Shown piece after piece: positions 12,926 to 25,389 of a stretch of 64,000 nt of DNA; position 1 is the first letter of the stretch, and the number at the start of each line of letters is the position of its first letter. The notes under the pieces are model-generated. The model was not told where the DNA came from. It worked only from the letters and a program-made list of their open reading frames with translations, and did not search any database. Origin of the DNA: Favolaschia claudopus (Eukaryota > Basidiomycota > Agaricomycetes > Agaricales > Mycenaceae); contig JAWWNJ010000010.1 of the NCBI GenBank assembly GCA_037176885.1, positions 1,426,001 to 1,490,000 on the forward strand, given 5' to 3'. Both the position numbers and the translations under genes were made by a program.

Positions 12926-13814
12926 CCTTGAAGCAAAGGTAATTAGACTGTGAAGGAGTTTTGGAAGGAGTGGACTGTTCGAGCTCTAAAAGACGGGGAA
13001 TACGAGGAGTTCAGACCAAGGTACGATATCAACTCATCATGATTCGTCGCGTTGTCAATATTTCAAATTTGACAAATGCGGCGGATGTGTCGGCGTCAAC
13101 GACAAAGTGCGGGTCGCGCCGATGGTGGCTGTGCGGTGGCTATACGGCGGTGTTCCGAATCAAAATAGGGAAGGTCAGGCCTGGTCTATACCACGACACT
13201 GTCCATCGCGAACATTGAGCACAATCTCAAGAAAATCAAGTACAAGGCATCCTTCTCCTTATCTCCACGTACTACCTCGATACCGCAGGACGACCCGGGC
13301 GACCGCGCGGAAAGCTTCAAATCATTATGCCAATATCAGTCAATGTCTCTGCTTTTCTCTGCTGTAGAACTGTGAGGATTGAATGAAGATCGATGGAGCC
13401 CACGCCCGGGAGTCAATGCACAGGGACTTACGCTGGAAACGGGAAAAAAAATCCGCACAACAGATGTTATTGTATTTTCCTGCGCGTTCTCAGTCGTCAT
13501 GGAAGCTGCCCTTCATGTTGAAGTTCTTCTTCGGTTTTTTGTCTGGTTTTGCATCTGCAACAGCCTCTTTGTTTCTACGCTCCAATGAAGGCCATTATAA
13601 CAAGAGGAACCGCAAACAAGGTGCTACTGTGGTAACACTGCTGTTGAGAATACAAATGTCTGTCTCTGTCGCTGCCTCACGGCCTCTAGTACTTGGAACA
13701 ATCAAGCCTTGTTATTATGGTGCCTTGTGCTTGTGCTGGTCGTCGTAGTTGTCGTATAAAAGCTTATGGTCGCCCCTGCCTTCCTCGCAAACTAACACAA
13801 GTTTCAGACCAGCA
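12926..13814. other. Divergent intergenic region (P450 / F-box-like)
   Basis: This interval should contain the promoters of the minus-strand P450 and the plus-strand F-box-like gene. ORFs inside it have no recognisable similarity. A TATA box for the plus-strand gene is listed separately. Confidence 0.5.
13755..13762 (+). promoter_or_regulatory. TATA box upstream of F-box-like gene
   Basis: TATAAAAG stands 53-60 bp before the ATG at 13815, a good match in sequence and position. Confidence 0.5.
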
Positions 13815-15817
13815 ATGCCCTCAAACTACGGTAAGTCACCATCTTCAAGCACCCCTTCAAGCCTATCAATCGGATACAAGCTCCAGGTTATCCGGTTCCT
13901 GCGGGAATGGTGCCTTCCCGCCCCAGTCCCCATCCTCGCGCGGCGGCGTCTCGAAGTCAAGGAAATCGACACGAGCAACCAATTGCGAATCGAATACCCC
14001 CCGAAATTGCGACGATAATTTCCAAGTACATGGATGTCAGGGATCTAGCAAGAGCAGCCCGAGTAAGTGGAATTTCTTCCACCCCTTCTGCAACGTACGT
14101 CTACAATTTATACAGGTGTGGCGACCGATCACTGGAGCGTCCCAACATCCCGCTGAGTACATCAAGATGGAAAGTGAGAAATACAGCCTCTTGGTGCATT
14201 ACGAGTTCGAGGAGTCGCTATGGTCGTTCGACACAATCAAGACTGTCCTCGAAAGGATGAGACAGTACAACTTCGCTTGGTCTACGCTGCAGCATTCCAG
14301 TAGCATATCTTTCGCGATGCCAGGAACGACGGCGAATACGATGTGGGCCGGCAGCTTCAACTGGAAATCTGGTGTCCACTTCATGGGAGAATCGAATGGC
14401 TACATGTATGAAGTAATCAGCTGGAAAGCCCAAGTCGGTCCGCATGAAACGCGGATGCAGACCAAAATCAATCTCAAACAGCTACCTTCCCTCAGAACGG
14501 GAAAGACTGGCTTCAAGGAAAGGTCGATTCATATGCAAGTCGAGTTCGTGAAAGCCGTCTGTGTCGAGCCTCTGCGCAAGCTTGTGGGAATACTGGTATT
14601 GTGAGTGAGCCCACGACGTCTATCCGTGTACCCTACTGAAGGCATCTTTCGTCAGTAATTCGGCAATCGGAGCTGACGAGGCTTCACGCACCCCGATATT
14701 GCACGTCTACCGGTTGAACGGACAGTATCACGCCTTCGTTGACCTTCGGACCCGCTTCAACGCACTGACAGAGGTTTCACAGATGGATATGCGTGCTGAG
14801 ATGGTGTGCATTGTTGCGCACTACCCCTCCTTTTCGAGCTCCAACGGACTGGCCTCCCACATTTTTATGCAGAATATCGATGGTGAACGGCGAGTTTCTG
14901 ATGTACGTCGCTTCAATTTCTTCCCAAAGCAGTTCAACCAAGCTACTACAGGTACTGAGTGGCCGCAACGCATTCTGCACCGGCTTCCAATTCATCGCGC
15001 CTGACCTGTGGATTGCAACGTGGAAGGAAAAGCTTAGGCCATATGACACAGCCGCAACGAACATCATCTGTGCTGGTTTTATCGAGTGCCCTGACAAAAT
15101 CACAGAAATCGTCGTTATCCCAGACGCTTTAGCCTCACCCAACCATCCACCCCCCGACGACATCACCCTTATCCGCAATGTCTGGCCCTCTCATGATAAT
15201 GATCGCTGCGGTCCCTTCTACAACAACCCCAAAACCCGCCTCTTCGGTCTCAAATACGACTATCGAAATCCCCTCAGCGGTCTAACCAAATCACACTGTT
15301 GCTTGTTTGGCGCGGACACTGTCGAGTCTTGGGTTGATTTGAGGGAAGACGATGCTCCCCCGCCTGAGCGTATGCATTGGCTCAGACTACTGTACCTGAA
15401 CGCCGGGCGCACTGACGGATACGGTCGAAACTGGTTCTCCAAAGATTTCTCGAACCCCTTGGGCGTGTCCTTAATTGGCAGGCGTCTGTTTTATGCCGAG
15501 CCTTTCGCTCATGGTTGGAGTCTAAACGTGATAGACTATAATCCCGGAGCTGGAAGCGTTTTACCACACAGGGATGATCATTATAAGACACGGAATATGG
15601 GCGACTGGCAGACGTCTACCGGTCTCCACTCTGTGGACCCGTACCCTGTAGCGCATACAACTACCACCCCACTGCATGGTGTGGTTAGAGCCATTCCGAC
15701 GGCGGATGGTATCCTGCTCAAGGTGAGATTTTCATGACGCTGTTAATTGAGGTCTGACTCATTCTACCTCAGAAAAATGACCCTGATAACGTGAATTACA
15801 CGATGTTGCTCATGTAA
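13815..15817 (+). CDS. F-box-like protein of Agaricomycete type
   Basis: Predicted 579-residue protein with an N-terminal F-box. Exons are 13815-13830, 13887-14062, 14116-14600, 14656-14902, 14952-15722 and 15773-15817. An acceptor at 13881 instead of 13887 would also keep the frame. The first exon encodes only MPSNY plus one base. The F-box is at about residues 45-68 (RIPPEIATIISKYMDVRDL then ARAARVWRPI). The rest is a long C-terminal domain with many aromatic residues (FAMPGTTANTMWAGSF, RLFGLKYDYRNPL, CLFGADTVESWVDL) typical of the expanded fungal F-box families, perhaps a beta-propeller-like fold, but this is inference. Likely role is target choice for ubiquitination; target unknown. It converges on MLH1. 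Confidence 0.8.
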
Positions 15818-16150
15818 CCTATCTCTTCCTCGCATGAATTGGCGACAGCATCCCTCTAAGATCTGTCGCATTCCAAACACCTCAAACAACGCTCCTTTAC
15901 GCTCTCGAATTTGTATCAAACCCCCACACTCCTTACAAATCCTTGTATCTCTAGCTCTAAGTAGCACTCAATTGTCACAATCTTTACTGTTCCGTGTATC
16001 CTGTTTTCTAATTAGTACACTCGATGGACATTACTTTTCCCAGATAGGACATTTAGTCTCGGAAGGATGATTGTGACTCTATGCCAATTTTCTCACTTTT
16101 CCTCCATTGATTTGTGGAGTGAAACACCCCGAAGCGCAAGAAATGAGTGT
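15818..16150. other. Convergent 3' region (F-box-like / MLH1)
   Basis: AT-rich spacer of 333 bp between two stop codons on opposite strands; it should hold both 3'UTRs. No gene seen. Confidence 0.6.
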
Positions 16151-19143
16151 TCAGCATCTTTCAAATACTTTATACAAATCTGGCAGACTAGCAATCTGAA
16201 CAACGTCTCTATCCAGCAACGTCTTTGGCGCCGCAAGGTATCGGCGCAAAGAAGGGAACACAATGTGCTGTATCTGCCATCTCTCCGCTTTCTCCTGTTG
16301 TGCCTTGTCTTCATCCGCTTCTGGGTCGGTTTCCGCAGAGCATAGCGGACCAGGGACGTAGAAGTACGCCAACTCACGCAGGAAGGTCTCGAAACATTCC
16401 ATCTCGGAGGTCCAATCGACCTGAATCATGGCAATGAGACGTTGGAAAGCAACAGCGTGCTCGAGTGAGTTGGCATACCTGAGGTCCCAAACGCATAAGC
16501 AGACTGGGTAATTTGTCAAGGTTCGGCGTATAGTCCCGAAGGAGAAGCGGAAGGCTTTCGATGAGACCGCCCGAGGTAAGATTAAACGAGAAATATTCAG
16601 CAAGCATTTCTCGTCGCGTCATTAGTAAGTCTACTATATGCTGGTAAGGTGCAGTCAGCAAGGGGCATTCGGTCGAGGGCGGTACAGACGTCTACGATCT
16701 GCGGCTTCGTGAGACCGCTCTCCTCCGTAGTGTCCTCGAATTCGATGGCTATCTCAATCAATGTCCGGATTGGAGGCGGAGGTTGCAGTTTTAGGCGACT
16801 AAAATTGCCGAATTGCCGTAGACCGAGTTGGTAGAAGAGCTCCTCCCTGAAAGGCGGAAGGTAAGGCGATGAGACGTCTGGCGAGAAAAAGACATACGCA
16901 AGGGCTGCATGGTTAACGAGGTAGAGCTTCGTAGAGTGCTGAATCAACGAAAGACATTTATCCAGATCCACTATGCCCACAAAGGTGTGCTTCTCCAGGA
17001 TCTCAGATAGTTCTGTGGATCAGATGCGTTGCTGTTGAGCCGAAACGACTATGGAGACGATAATAGATATACGTTTATGTTTCCCCTTGATTGCGCTCTG
17101 TCTGAGCCGTGTGACTGAGGTCAATATGCATTCAGATTCTTTAATATCGCGCGATTTTGACGTGTCGGGGGTGGAAGGTGCTCCTTTGGCAGACTCGGCT
17201 ATCTGCGTCGGATTGACAACGGGAAACATCGACTCCAAAGTGCGATCCTGAAGGGAGGTCCGAACTTTGTACTGCGACGCGGTTTTTTTGGGAGGCGCTA
17301 GGTTGGAAATGAACCACTAGCTATCTCAGAGGGATTTGCTCACGTACCCATTGGTTGAGTTGATTTCGGCTCAACCACTACTACCTCATTTTCGGCTTCC
17401 TCGTCTTGAGCTCGCTCTTTGCCCTTGCGTTTCTTCGATGTCGACTGTTCCGGCTCGGCAATACCCCCTGTCAAAAGCGTCTGCTTGCGGGTGAATGGTG
17501 TTATATAGATCTCGAGATGAAAAATTTACCTGATACTCAAACACTCTCGAATGGCTTTGAGACGCTAGTTGGCGTTGCAGACCATCTGCAATCTGGTCTG
17601 TGATCCCATCCTCGTTCAAAAAATGTACTTCTTTCTTTGTGGGATGGACATTGACATCGACATCGCGGGGATTGATCTGCAGACTGCAGGACGCATGAGC
17701 ATGTATGTGGACATGGTGCTGCATATCCACCTCAAATATATGAAGGGCGAGGCGCCTTTGGGTAGTACGCCGCTGTACACTGCTTCCAGAGCGCGCTTCA
17801 TGCGTGACGACTCGACCAGACGGTCTATACGAGCAATGTAAAACATAGACCAGATAGAGGGAAGTATTGTGCGCATACTGACGGTTGATGAAAAGAAGGA
17901 AAATCATCTTCTTAGATTGATAGTTGGCATTAGTAAAATGCGCCTCTGCTGTCCATTGCGAATCATCACGGCTCTCCATTTCATCTCCTTCCATGTCTTC
18001 GTCCTCGTCTTGCTTCTTGGATCCCAAAGTGGTATGAAGCAAATCCTTCGCTATTGAATGTCCATACAACAGCCGAATTGCCTGGGCAGTTTCCGAGGTG
18101 GATGGTGTCGAAAGATCTGGCGAAGGAGAGCCAGCCTTGTCACGGTGTCAGTAGAAGGCGCAGCGCACCGACGTAAATAACACATACCTTCTTGCAGCTG
18201 AACGCCACTTTCGGGTTATGAACGGCATACCTTTCACAAGCGCTGAGGTGAGTTGCCACACCATCATTGTAGTGTCCGTAGAATCACTTTGTTATGACGT
18301 CTAGAATCCTCGAATACTCTTCGGAAGCGCTGCGTAGAGCTGAAAGACGAGTAGGTGTGTTGTAGAAAAGATCTTCAATCTTTCGAAAAAAAAATCGAAA
18401 ACCGCGTCGAAGATTCGGGAACAAGAGGCGCTCACGATGATCGTTGTGCCATCATTACCCGCACAAGGCTTAGGATCCGGAGTTTGGCCAGGCTTTGGCG
18501 CGACCAGATTTCCGTCGAGATAGTGGGCTCTCAAAATAATCACTCCATCAGCAATCAGCCTTGAATATAGTCGGAAAACGACGGGTACTGACTTCCAAGC
18601 GCACGACTCTGTCTTGGTTTTTGTGACAACAGATAGATGTGCCACATGTGATATTGACGCTAGCGCTTCGCCGCCTGCAGTACAAAGTTCACAATGCGAA
18701 AAAGGAGAACTTGAACAGTCAGTCACTCACGGAATCCATACGTGGTAATTCGCGATAGGTCCGAGAAACTCGATAGCTTTGAGGTTGTGAATCGTTCGGC
18801 CAGGATAGGGAGATCTCCCCTCTGAACGCCGGGTTACAGAACTCGAAAGAAATTGCAGGGCAAAACACGGACTCGAATGCCACACCCATTATCTTGTATC
18901 TGCAGTAGCTTCAAGCCTCCGTCTTTGACAGTGACGCGTATTGACGTCGCTCCGGCATCGAGGCAGTTCTCCAACAATTCCTTCAAAGCAGAAGCAGGCC
19001 TATGGATGATCTAGGAGAGCGTAAGGAACTGGCTGCACCCGAGGATTAGATGGATGGACTTCGCCGGCAGCTATACGATTTATGAGTGATTCTTGAAGCC
19101 TACGAATAGGCAAAGGCTCGTTGACAACGCTTTCGCCGCTCAT
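16151..19143 (-). CDS. MLH1: DNA mismatch repair protein Mlh1
   Basis: MutL homologue that pairs with Pms1 in nuclear mismatch repair and meiotic crossing-over. Fifteen exons (19143-19060, 19010-18873, 18821-18731, 18674-18593, 18529-18436, 18379-18288, 18230-18188, 18135-17883, 17824-17731, 17683-17530, 17480-17348, 17297-17073, 17012-16690, 16640-16479, 16420-16151) give 745 residues, close to the usual length. The GHKL ATPase motifs are present: [20 protein letters not shown] (residues 40-50), DNGCGI and [21 protein letters not shown] follows, then a lysine-rich linker and the C-terminal domain ending in FERC, the conserved Mlh1 terminus. An upstream in-frame ATG at 19227 was rejected because MSGESV gives the normal N-terminus. 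Introns 1 and 2 begin GTCCAT and GTCCGT, and intron 13 begins GTCTGT. Confidence 0.97.
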
Positions 19144-19398
19144 CGAGGCAAGCTTGCAAATTGAAACAATGAAAGGCCTTAGGCAAGGGAAGAGCGACGC
19201 GATCACGTGTCGATGATCTCTCTGCACATTCTGGGCGTCCCAGGGAGATTGCGGAGCCCAACAGAAGAGTGGTGAGTCGAGGTGTGAAAATCATTATCCT
19301 CTATCCTATATACTGGCTCTAGCTATATGGCTGAATACATTGGCGTGTAAGTTAATCCCCGTTCTAGTTGACATAAAAAAGTTAGCAAAGCGGTCCTA

Positions 19399-20791
19399 CT
19401 ATCCAATCCACGCCGAGAGACCGTCGTAAACTACAAACACAACCCCGCTACTAGGTACAGCACGCAGCACAGTCATTCCACAACCGGCGTACAGACCTCT
19501 AACGCCATGAGAGGTATACATCTTCACAAACGTCCGATAGAAAGAAGGGGGCTTCGTTGGGGCGGCTTTTCGTTCCCTGGAAGAACTAAAACGATGCGAC
19601 AGCAGTTCTTCTTCCGTTTGCACTGCTGATTTCACCTGGCAGAAAATCAACGTCTGTGTGAGAGTATGAGAGACTGGACTACCGTGTCCGCAGGATATAA
19701 TGCCAACACGCAAGCGGCTCCCGAGACCGCACCAGCAAACGCTGACTCCCACGTAAGAAGGCTATCGCTGGATCGAGTAGTTCGATTGGGTCCCAGCCGC
19801 CGCTCAAGCAGCTTGCCTGCAACCCACTCCTTAACGGCAAACCAGGAAGCCGTGCCGCCCGTCTCACGAAGAATAGTGCCGGTGTGGCCAAGCCATAGTC
19901 CACGCACGCCGTGGGTTGCTACCGTCGAGCGTACAATCTCAACAAGTCCGGGAGGCCGCCTTCCTTCCGAGGGTGTATTTCGGAGAATATGGTCGAAGAT
20001 GGGGGAAGATGCAACGGAGGGTGTCGTCCGCACTAGCCTTTCAACAGCCTTCGGTACGGTGTGTATGGGAGGAACGCGTGCGTTGGTAGATGTGTTCATG
20101 AGTTGGACCTGCATTTTACACTTGACAAGTTCTATGGGGGTGCTGCAGCAAAAGTCAGTAGGCTTGATAGTAAAACCACAGATTCCGCTCACAGAATGAA
20201 GCTGGTTACAAAGCCAGCCCCAGCAGCAGCAAGGCCCAATTGAGGTACTGTGAGTTGTGGCGAAGAGGAACTGGGCGGGGCGAATGTCCGAATTAAGTTT
20301 TGAAAGTAAGAGTATGACAAGAACAGTGCGGCTGTCTCGACCATGGAGCCCGCCACCGGAGCAGGCAGCCCGCGATACAGCCCTCGAAAGCCCTCATTTC
20401 GCCAAGTCGTTTGTAGGCAATCTGTTCAGACAGAAGAATTCAGTGGCGATACGGATGGGTAGAAATTCTGCGACGATACCTATGGGTCCCTTGAAGATCT
20501 GGCTTGGATCTATATTTCGGTTAATACGCGAACGTTCTTGAATTTTTCTACTGACCTGTTGGAGGCGTAAGCAGTTGGGCTTGAAGCCTGACTTTTGCCA
20601 GATCCGCAGGATATTCTATGATCTATCACAGCTCAAAAATAAGATCCAAGCATAGTACACCCACCATTGGCTTACCTCCGACACCATACCCGCAAACTTG
20701 TCAAGAATTGTTTCAGACCGAGAAGCGAATAGCAAGTGGTCGTACGCACGCTCCCTATCGCGATTTCCTTGACGCTGTCGCGCAAAGACAT
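19399..20791 (-). CDS. ORT1: Mitochondrial carrier, ornithine-transporter type
   Basis: Mitochondrial inner-membrane solute carrier, most like the ornithine exporter Ort1/Arg11 that links mitochondrial ornithine synthesis to cytosolic arginine and polyamine formation. Exons 20791-20750, 20696-20676, 20622-20556, 20509-20480, 20421-20193, 20142-19683 and 19635-19399 give 361 residues. The three repeat signatures are visible: YPADLAKVRLQAQ, TPIELVKCKMQVQ and YPADTVKSAVQTE, each followed by a GxxGLYxG-type segment (GFRGLYRGLPA, GVRGLWLGHTG, GVRGLYAGCGM). The N-terminus SVKEIAIGSFAGM fits the first helix. Length is slightly above the usual 300-320 because of loop inserts. Carrier family is certain, the ornithine assignment probable. 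Confidence 0.85.
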
Positions 20792-21004
20792 GATAGACTC
20801 ATCATCGCTGTCGAGTCCATCGGTGCGCATAGTATGGGTCCAAGGGTCTTCTCGTTAAAACATGGCGGAGCGAGGACGTGGTGAGACGGCACGAAATTTT
20901 GAGTGCGTGGGAAGATACGACGCGGTCACGTGGTGCTCTTCCCTCATTTCTTTGATTTTCTCCGAGTCCCTTGGCTTGCGCGCACAGCGAAATAGGATAC
21001 ATGA

Positions 21005-23613
21005 TTATTTACCACTACTCGCACTTTCAACAAATCCAACATTATTTGCAGCCAACTCCTTACTCCAATCCCGCAAAATATGCTTCATAACCTTCCCACT
21101 CGCGGTTTTGGGCAGTTCCGTAGCATTGCCATCCTCGCCAACGAAGAAAACCCATGATGGCGCGTTCTGAAAACAACAATACATTGAAGAATGATTTTTA
21201 GGACAAAAAGGCGACGCGTACCTGAGGATTCATGGCCTGCCAGACCGTCGCACGGACAGCTTCCCTCGAGACATTCGAACCAGATTTTCGCACAATCCAA
21301 GCTCCTACGGTTTCACCGTATTTCTCGTCAGGTACTGATACAACGGCTGCTTCCTCGACTTCGGGGTTTGTGAGGATGGCCTACACCAGCGTCAAGAACC
21401 GAATGAAAAACAGGTAGACTGAACTGACATTTTCTATTTGTACAGGGAAGAGGTTCTGAAAAGTTGAAGGTAAACAACTTGAGTAGTACAGTAGATGGGG
21501 AATTGAACAATACCTCTCCACCGCGGATGATGATGTCCTGATGAGTGGTTCAGTCGGAAATTCAAGATCGAACATTGCAAAGATATCACCTTGATTCTTC
21601 CAACAACTGATATAGTGGAATCAGGCATCCGAATTGAAGTAAAATATATTTTGAACTCACTGCTGAGATATCCTTCCTCATCCATAATCGCCTCATCTCC
21701 TGTATACATCCATAACGTCCCGTTTTCATCCGTGCGCATGACCTTCTTAGTTTGCTCTTCATCTTCCCAGTACCTTATCACGTTCAATCGAAACCAAACG
21801 CAATGAAAATTCCAAGAATAAATCACCCTTTCTGAAGCAAATATCCCGCCACGCAAAGTTCACCGGGCGTTCCAACGGGAACCACATTACCCGCTGGGTC
21901 GAGAATCTTGGCCTTGACATGAGGTTGCACCCGTCCTACTGTTTCCACCCGCTTGGTTATGGGGTCAGCAGGGACTGTCTGAAAAGATACTGGGCTGATG
22001 GGGGCAAATTTTACTCGGTCAATGGCGAATGAAAAAACGGATAGATAGAAACTACCTCGTCTCCGCTTGAGAGGTAAATTTGTATCAACTCCAGGCAAGT
22101 GTTCGAAATTTCGGTGAACTCACTCATTCCGTATGCATTAGTTAACTGCGTCAGGTTGATCTTTGCGATGAGGCTTTTCATCAACTCAATCGGAACCGGA
22201 GAGCCTGCCGCAATTCCAGTCCTGTACACTGGTTCAACGAACTCATTTCTCAGGAAAGCGTCAGAGTTTGAGATTCACCTTAGCCTGGATGTATCGACAG
22301 TCTGCCCATTAGCACGACGGCGATCAACTTCCGCCAGGACCCCCAGGAAATGTGTAGGCACTCCATGTAGTGCGGTACATTTTTCCTGTACAACAGCGTC
22401 GACAATAGCAGGTGGGTTGAATACTTCTGACGGATACACGATGCATGCGCCGTGGGTCCATGCCGCTAAGTTTCCCAGGACAAGGCGTGAGGGAAGACAG
22501 TTCAGACGCGGGATAATATGCGCAATGAATGGTACTCATCGAAGCAGTGGAAAAGCGGAGGAACATTGCCTGAAGGCTATGAGTTGAATTGGCCACAATT
22601 CACAAGTGGACTTACACAATATGTCCCTCTCAGAAAGATGCATGCAACGGCCTATTGAAAGGCCGTTGTTCAATAAATTGGAATGTGTGAGGGCTACAGC
22701 CTTTGGTGCTCCCGTAGTGCCGCTGAGAAAGTATTCAATAAAGCCGAGGTTCAATCAATCACGAATAACTGAACATGCCTTGTGAACTGCAAATTTATAA
22801 CGTCGTCTTTCTGGAGGGAGCTTGATATCTGCTGCTGCGTGTTATGTTCACGTGCAGACTCGTCCCAAACCATTATTTCCCGAAGGTCAATCCAATCTTT
22901 GAGGCCAAGCTTGTCAGCCTCCTGGGGAAAATTACCTGTGTTGTCGACTACGACAAGATTCCGCAGTGTTGGCAGCTCGGGAAATTTTTCTTTGATCATC
23001 TCAGCATAGGACGAGGTCCGGAGGCGGGGAACTATGAACAAGTGGGACACTCCAACGAGATTCAACACCGCAGTCTGCAATTCATAAGGGATTGAAGGAC
23101 GAGTTAAATGACTTAACACACAAGTTCATTTATTCTGTACGCTGGGTTAATGGTCACCAGAACAGCGCCGATGCTGGCACAAGCCCATTGTAGCATGGCG
23201 TAAGTGCTACGCGTCAGAGTCAAATTACCATTTCTCAAGCCAGTTAATGCAACACACCTATTGTTTCCCATCAAAACACCGACTCTATCACCTTTCTGCA
23301 CTCCCATGCGCAGAAGGCCGCGCGCCAACCCGTTGATGTGACGATCGAATTCAGCAAAAGACCAGGCCAGATGCGTGCTGACACCAAGATTGGGAGAAAC
23401 AGGCCCGCCATGAGCGCGCGGAGTCTCATTCCGACAGATTAGTGCTGGACGCGCGTCGTGTTTGCGCAATATCTCATCCTTGAAATACTGGGAAAGCGTG
23501 CAAGTCGCCAAGGGAGGTTCGAGGGGCCCTTCCACAGACGACAGAGAGAGATACCTCGACCTTCCATGGGCTATACGTTTCCGAGCGCAGTTGGAGAGCG
23601 ATCGCGATAGCAT
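21005..23613 (-). CDS. Acyl-CoA synthetase (AMP-binding, ACSF2-like), probably mitochondrial
   Basis: Adenylate-forming enzyme that activates a medium-chain or other fatty acid to its CoA ester. Fifteen exons (23613-23258, 23206-23122, 23074-22779, 22722-22616, 22569-22540, 22486-22279, 22221-22124, 22065-22056, 21994-21827, 21773-21661, 21606-21590, 21537-21514, 21455-21429, 21380-21222, 21166-21005) give 619 residues. Seen motifs: P-loop TSGTTGAPKAVALTH, YGMTETSPVSFQT, YTGDEA, GRIKDIIIRGGENLFP and the catalytic lysine in PKTASGKVMKH. The Arg/Ser-rich start MLSRSLSNCARKRIAHGRSR looks like a mitochondrial presequence, and no peroxisomal SKL is present. Intron 3 is GC-AG, intron 5 is AT-AC (22487-22539), and exon 8 is only 10 nt. 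A GTG five codons upstream is not needed as start. Confidence 0.92.
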
Positions 23614-24264
23614 TGAGAAGAGGTCCACGTCAACAGAACGATGTGTTGAAGACCGAGGTATGTATTGGGATCAAAGTGCGGTAGCCGCATCGAGCAGACG
23701 CGCTCGCCGCTCGGCCGCGGTGACTGTCGGAAGACGGGATAGCGTAAGTTACAATTTACATCCTGCCTCTCGCCAATGAGATCCTCCGAGTCCGCAACGA
23801 CTTTGCTTTGCAATCGACGGCAACTTCCAGCAACGTCAAGTTAGTACTGGATCGGAAGCTCATTCGATTATCTGAGCTTGCCATTGATTTGCCCGAAGCC
23901 ACTGGGTGGCCATTGTCATCGTCTCCAACCGCCTCGACTGCTAGTGGTCCGGATAATTCGGTCTGGTGACAATGGATATCATTGGAAACGACGTCCCGGT
24001 GACTGCCACGGTGACTGCTCAGCACAAGCACCTCCTTCCCTTTCGCTACAGTCTACTCCCTGCGCTCTGAATTTCCGGGCCGTCACCAGCATTTCCCTTG
24101 GAACTGATCAACTTCGGGTTTCCGTCTCCATCCTTCGTTTAAAACTTCGAGAATGCCTCGCATACTCCTTCCCAGAAATCGTACGTTCGCATGTTTCTCT
24201 CCAAGTAGGCTTCCCTTTCCATGTCTGCTCTTTGAATGTCGTCTCTGACATTGTAATAAGCCAG
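23614..24264. other. Divergent promoter region (acyl-CoA synthetase / GH16-like)
   Basis: 650 bp between two divergent start codons. A long frame at 23878-24537 runs into the GH16-like exon 1 but its upstream half has no similarity and no better start, so I treat it as non-coding. Confidence 0.5.
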
Positions 24265-25389
24265 ATGAAAGCCGGCTTGGCTCTCACTGCATCTGCTCTC
24301 TGCTTGAGACCAGTCTACGCTGCGACAACCGTAATCCCGACATCAAGTTTCAGCAGTATCTCAGCCTTTGAAAGCTTCTGGGCTTATCTGTACCCTTGGG
24401 GCTCTGACCACAATGGCAGTATGTCCATAGCCCACAGGGAATCGTGGATTTACTCACAATCTAGTAAGGTGCCCGCATGGTGGGAAGCTCAACGGATCAC
24501 AGCCATATCGTGGTTGCTTCCAACACGCTCAGCTTGATCGCAACGCCGACAAGTGGCGCTAACCCCCCTACTTCGACGGCGAACCCAAACCCCGCCATTC
24601 ACTATGCCAGCGGCGCCATCCATGCCAAGTCCCAGATCACAGTGACTAGTGCCAACAGCTACACGCTCTCTGGAGAATTTTCAGCTCCAACCGTGAAGGG
24701 TACCTGGCCGGCATTCTGTACGAGGTTTTTGTTCTAACTTGATAATTAATGAATGTTTCTTCGAGGGCTGACGGTTCGCATCGAAATATTTGTTTTCGAC
24801 ATCTGTTGTATTTAGTTGGATTTAGGCCGTGAACAGTTGGCCGCCGGAGACCGATATCGGAGAATGGAAAGGTAGAGTAATATAACTGGCAGGGATATTG
24901 CTGACGAAAATTGTAGGCACGAACAACAACTGGTACAATACTTTCAACACGTACGTTTAGGCTGCGTTTTGGATTGAAGCTCGCTCTTATTCAAACTCTA
25001 GGTCGTCAATTGTCAAGTCCACCCTCGTCGCCTGGCCAGCCGATCTATCTTTTCACTCTTTGAAAGCTGTCCTCACGGCAGAATCGAATAACGCCGATGT
25101 TAAGATAGACTTCTACATGGACAACGTCCTCAAAGTAACACAGTTCGGCAAGGGTTTTGTCAACCAACCGCTTTGGTTGTAAGTTTTGACGATTATACAT
25201 ATAAAAGTGAAACTGATTTTCCCCCAGGATCATCAATCTTCAGGCAAGTCCTTCAAAATCCACCGATTTAATTGACTCACCGTTGCCAAACTGCACTGGC
25301 AGATGGAGGGCAGTTCAGGATCTCCGGGTCCGACGGGGACTACGACTTACAAAGTTCGAAATCTCCAGGTTACCCGAAGCGGCAATTGA
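24265..25389 (+). CDS. Secreted GH16-like glucanase/lectin-fold protein
   Basis: Small secreted protein of 256 residues with a concanavalin A-like fold. Exons 24265-24418, 24469-24717, 24766-24773, 24826-24871, 24917-24950, 25002-25178, 25228-25243 and 25303-25389. A signal peptide (MKAGLALTASALCLRPVYA) is followed by SDHNGSARMVGSS and the active-site region WPAFWLTAVNSWPPETDIGE, where ETDIGE fits the GH16 pattern E-x-D-x-x-E with nucleophile and acid/base glutamates. The likely role is beta-glucan hydrolysis or remodelling, outside the cell. The third exon has only 8 nt and supplies the residues WLT needed for the conserved block. Intron 7 (25244-25302) starts with GC. The end is short for GH16, so a lytic or binding function stays open. 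Confidence 0.75.

Noticed and set aside
19144..19227. Upstream in-frame start for MLH1
   Set aside because: The added residues are not part of known Mlh1 N-termini, and the ATG at 19143 gives the normal start.
23878..24264. 5' extension of the GH16-like reading frame
   Set aside because: The extension would bury the signal peptide and has no similarity; it is more likely promoter and 5'UTR.
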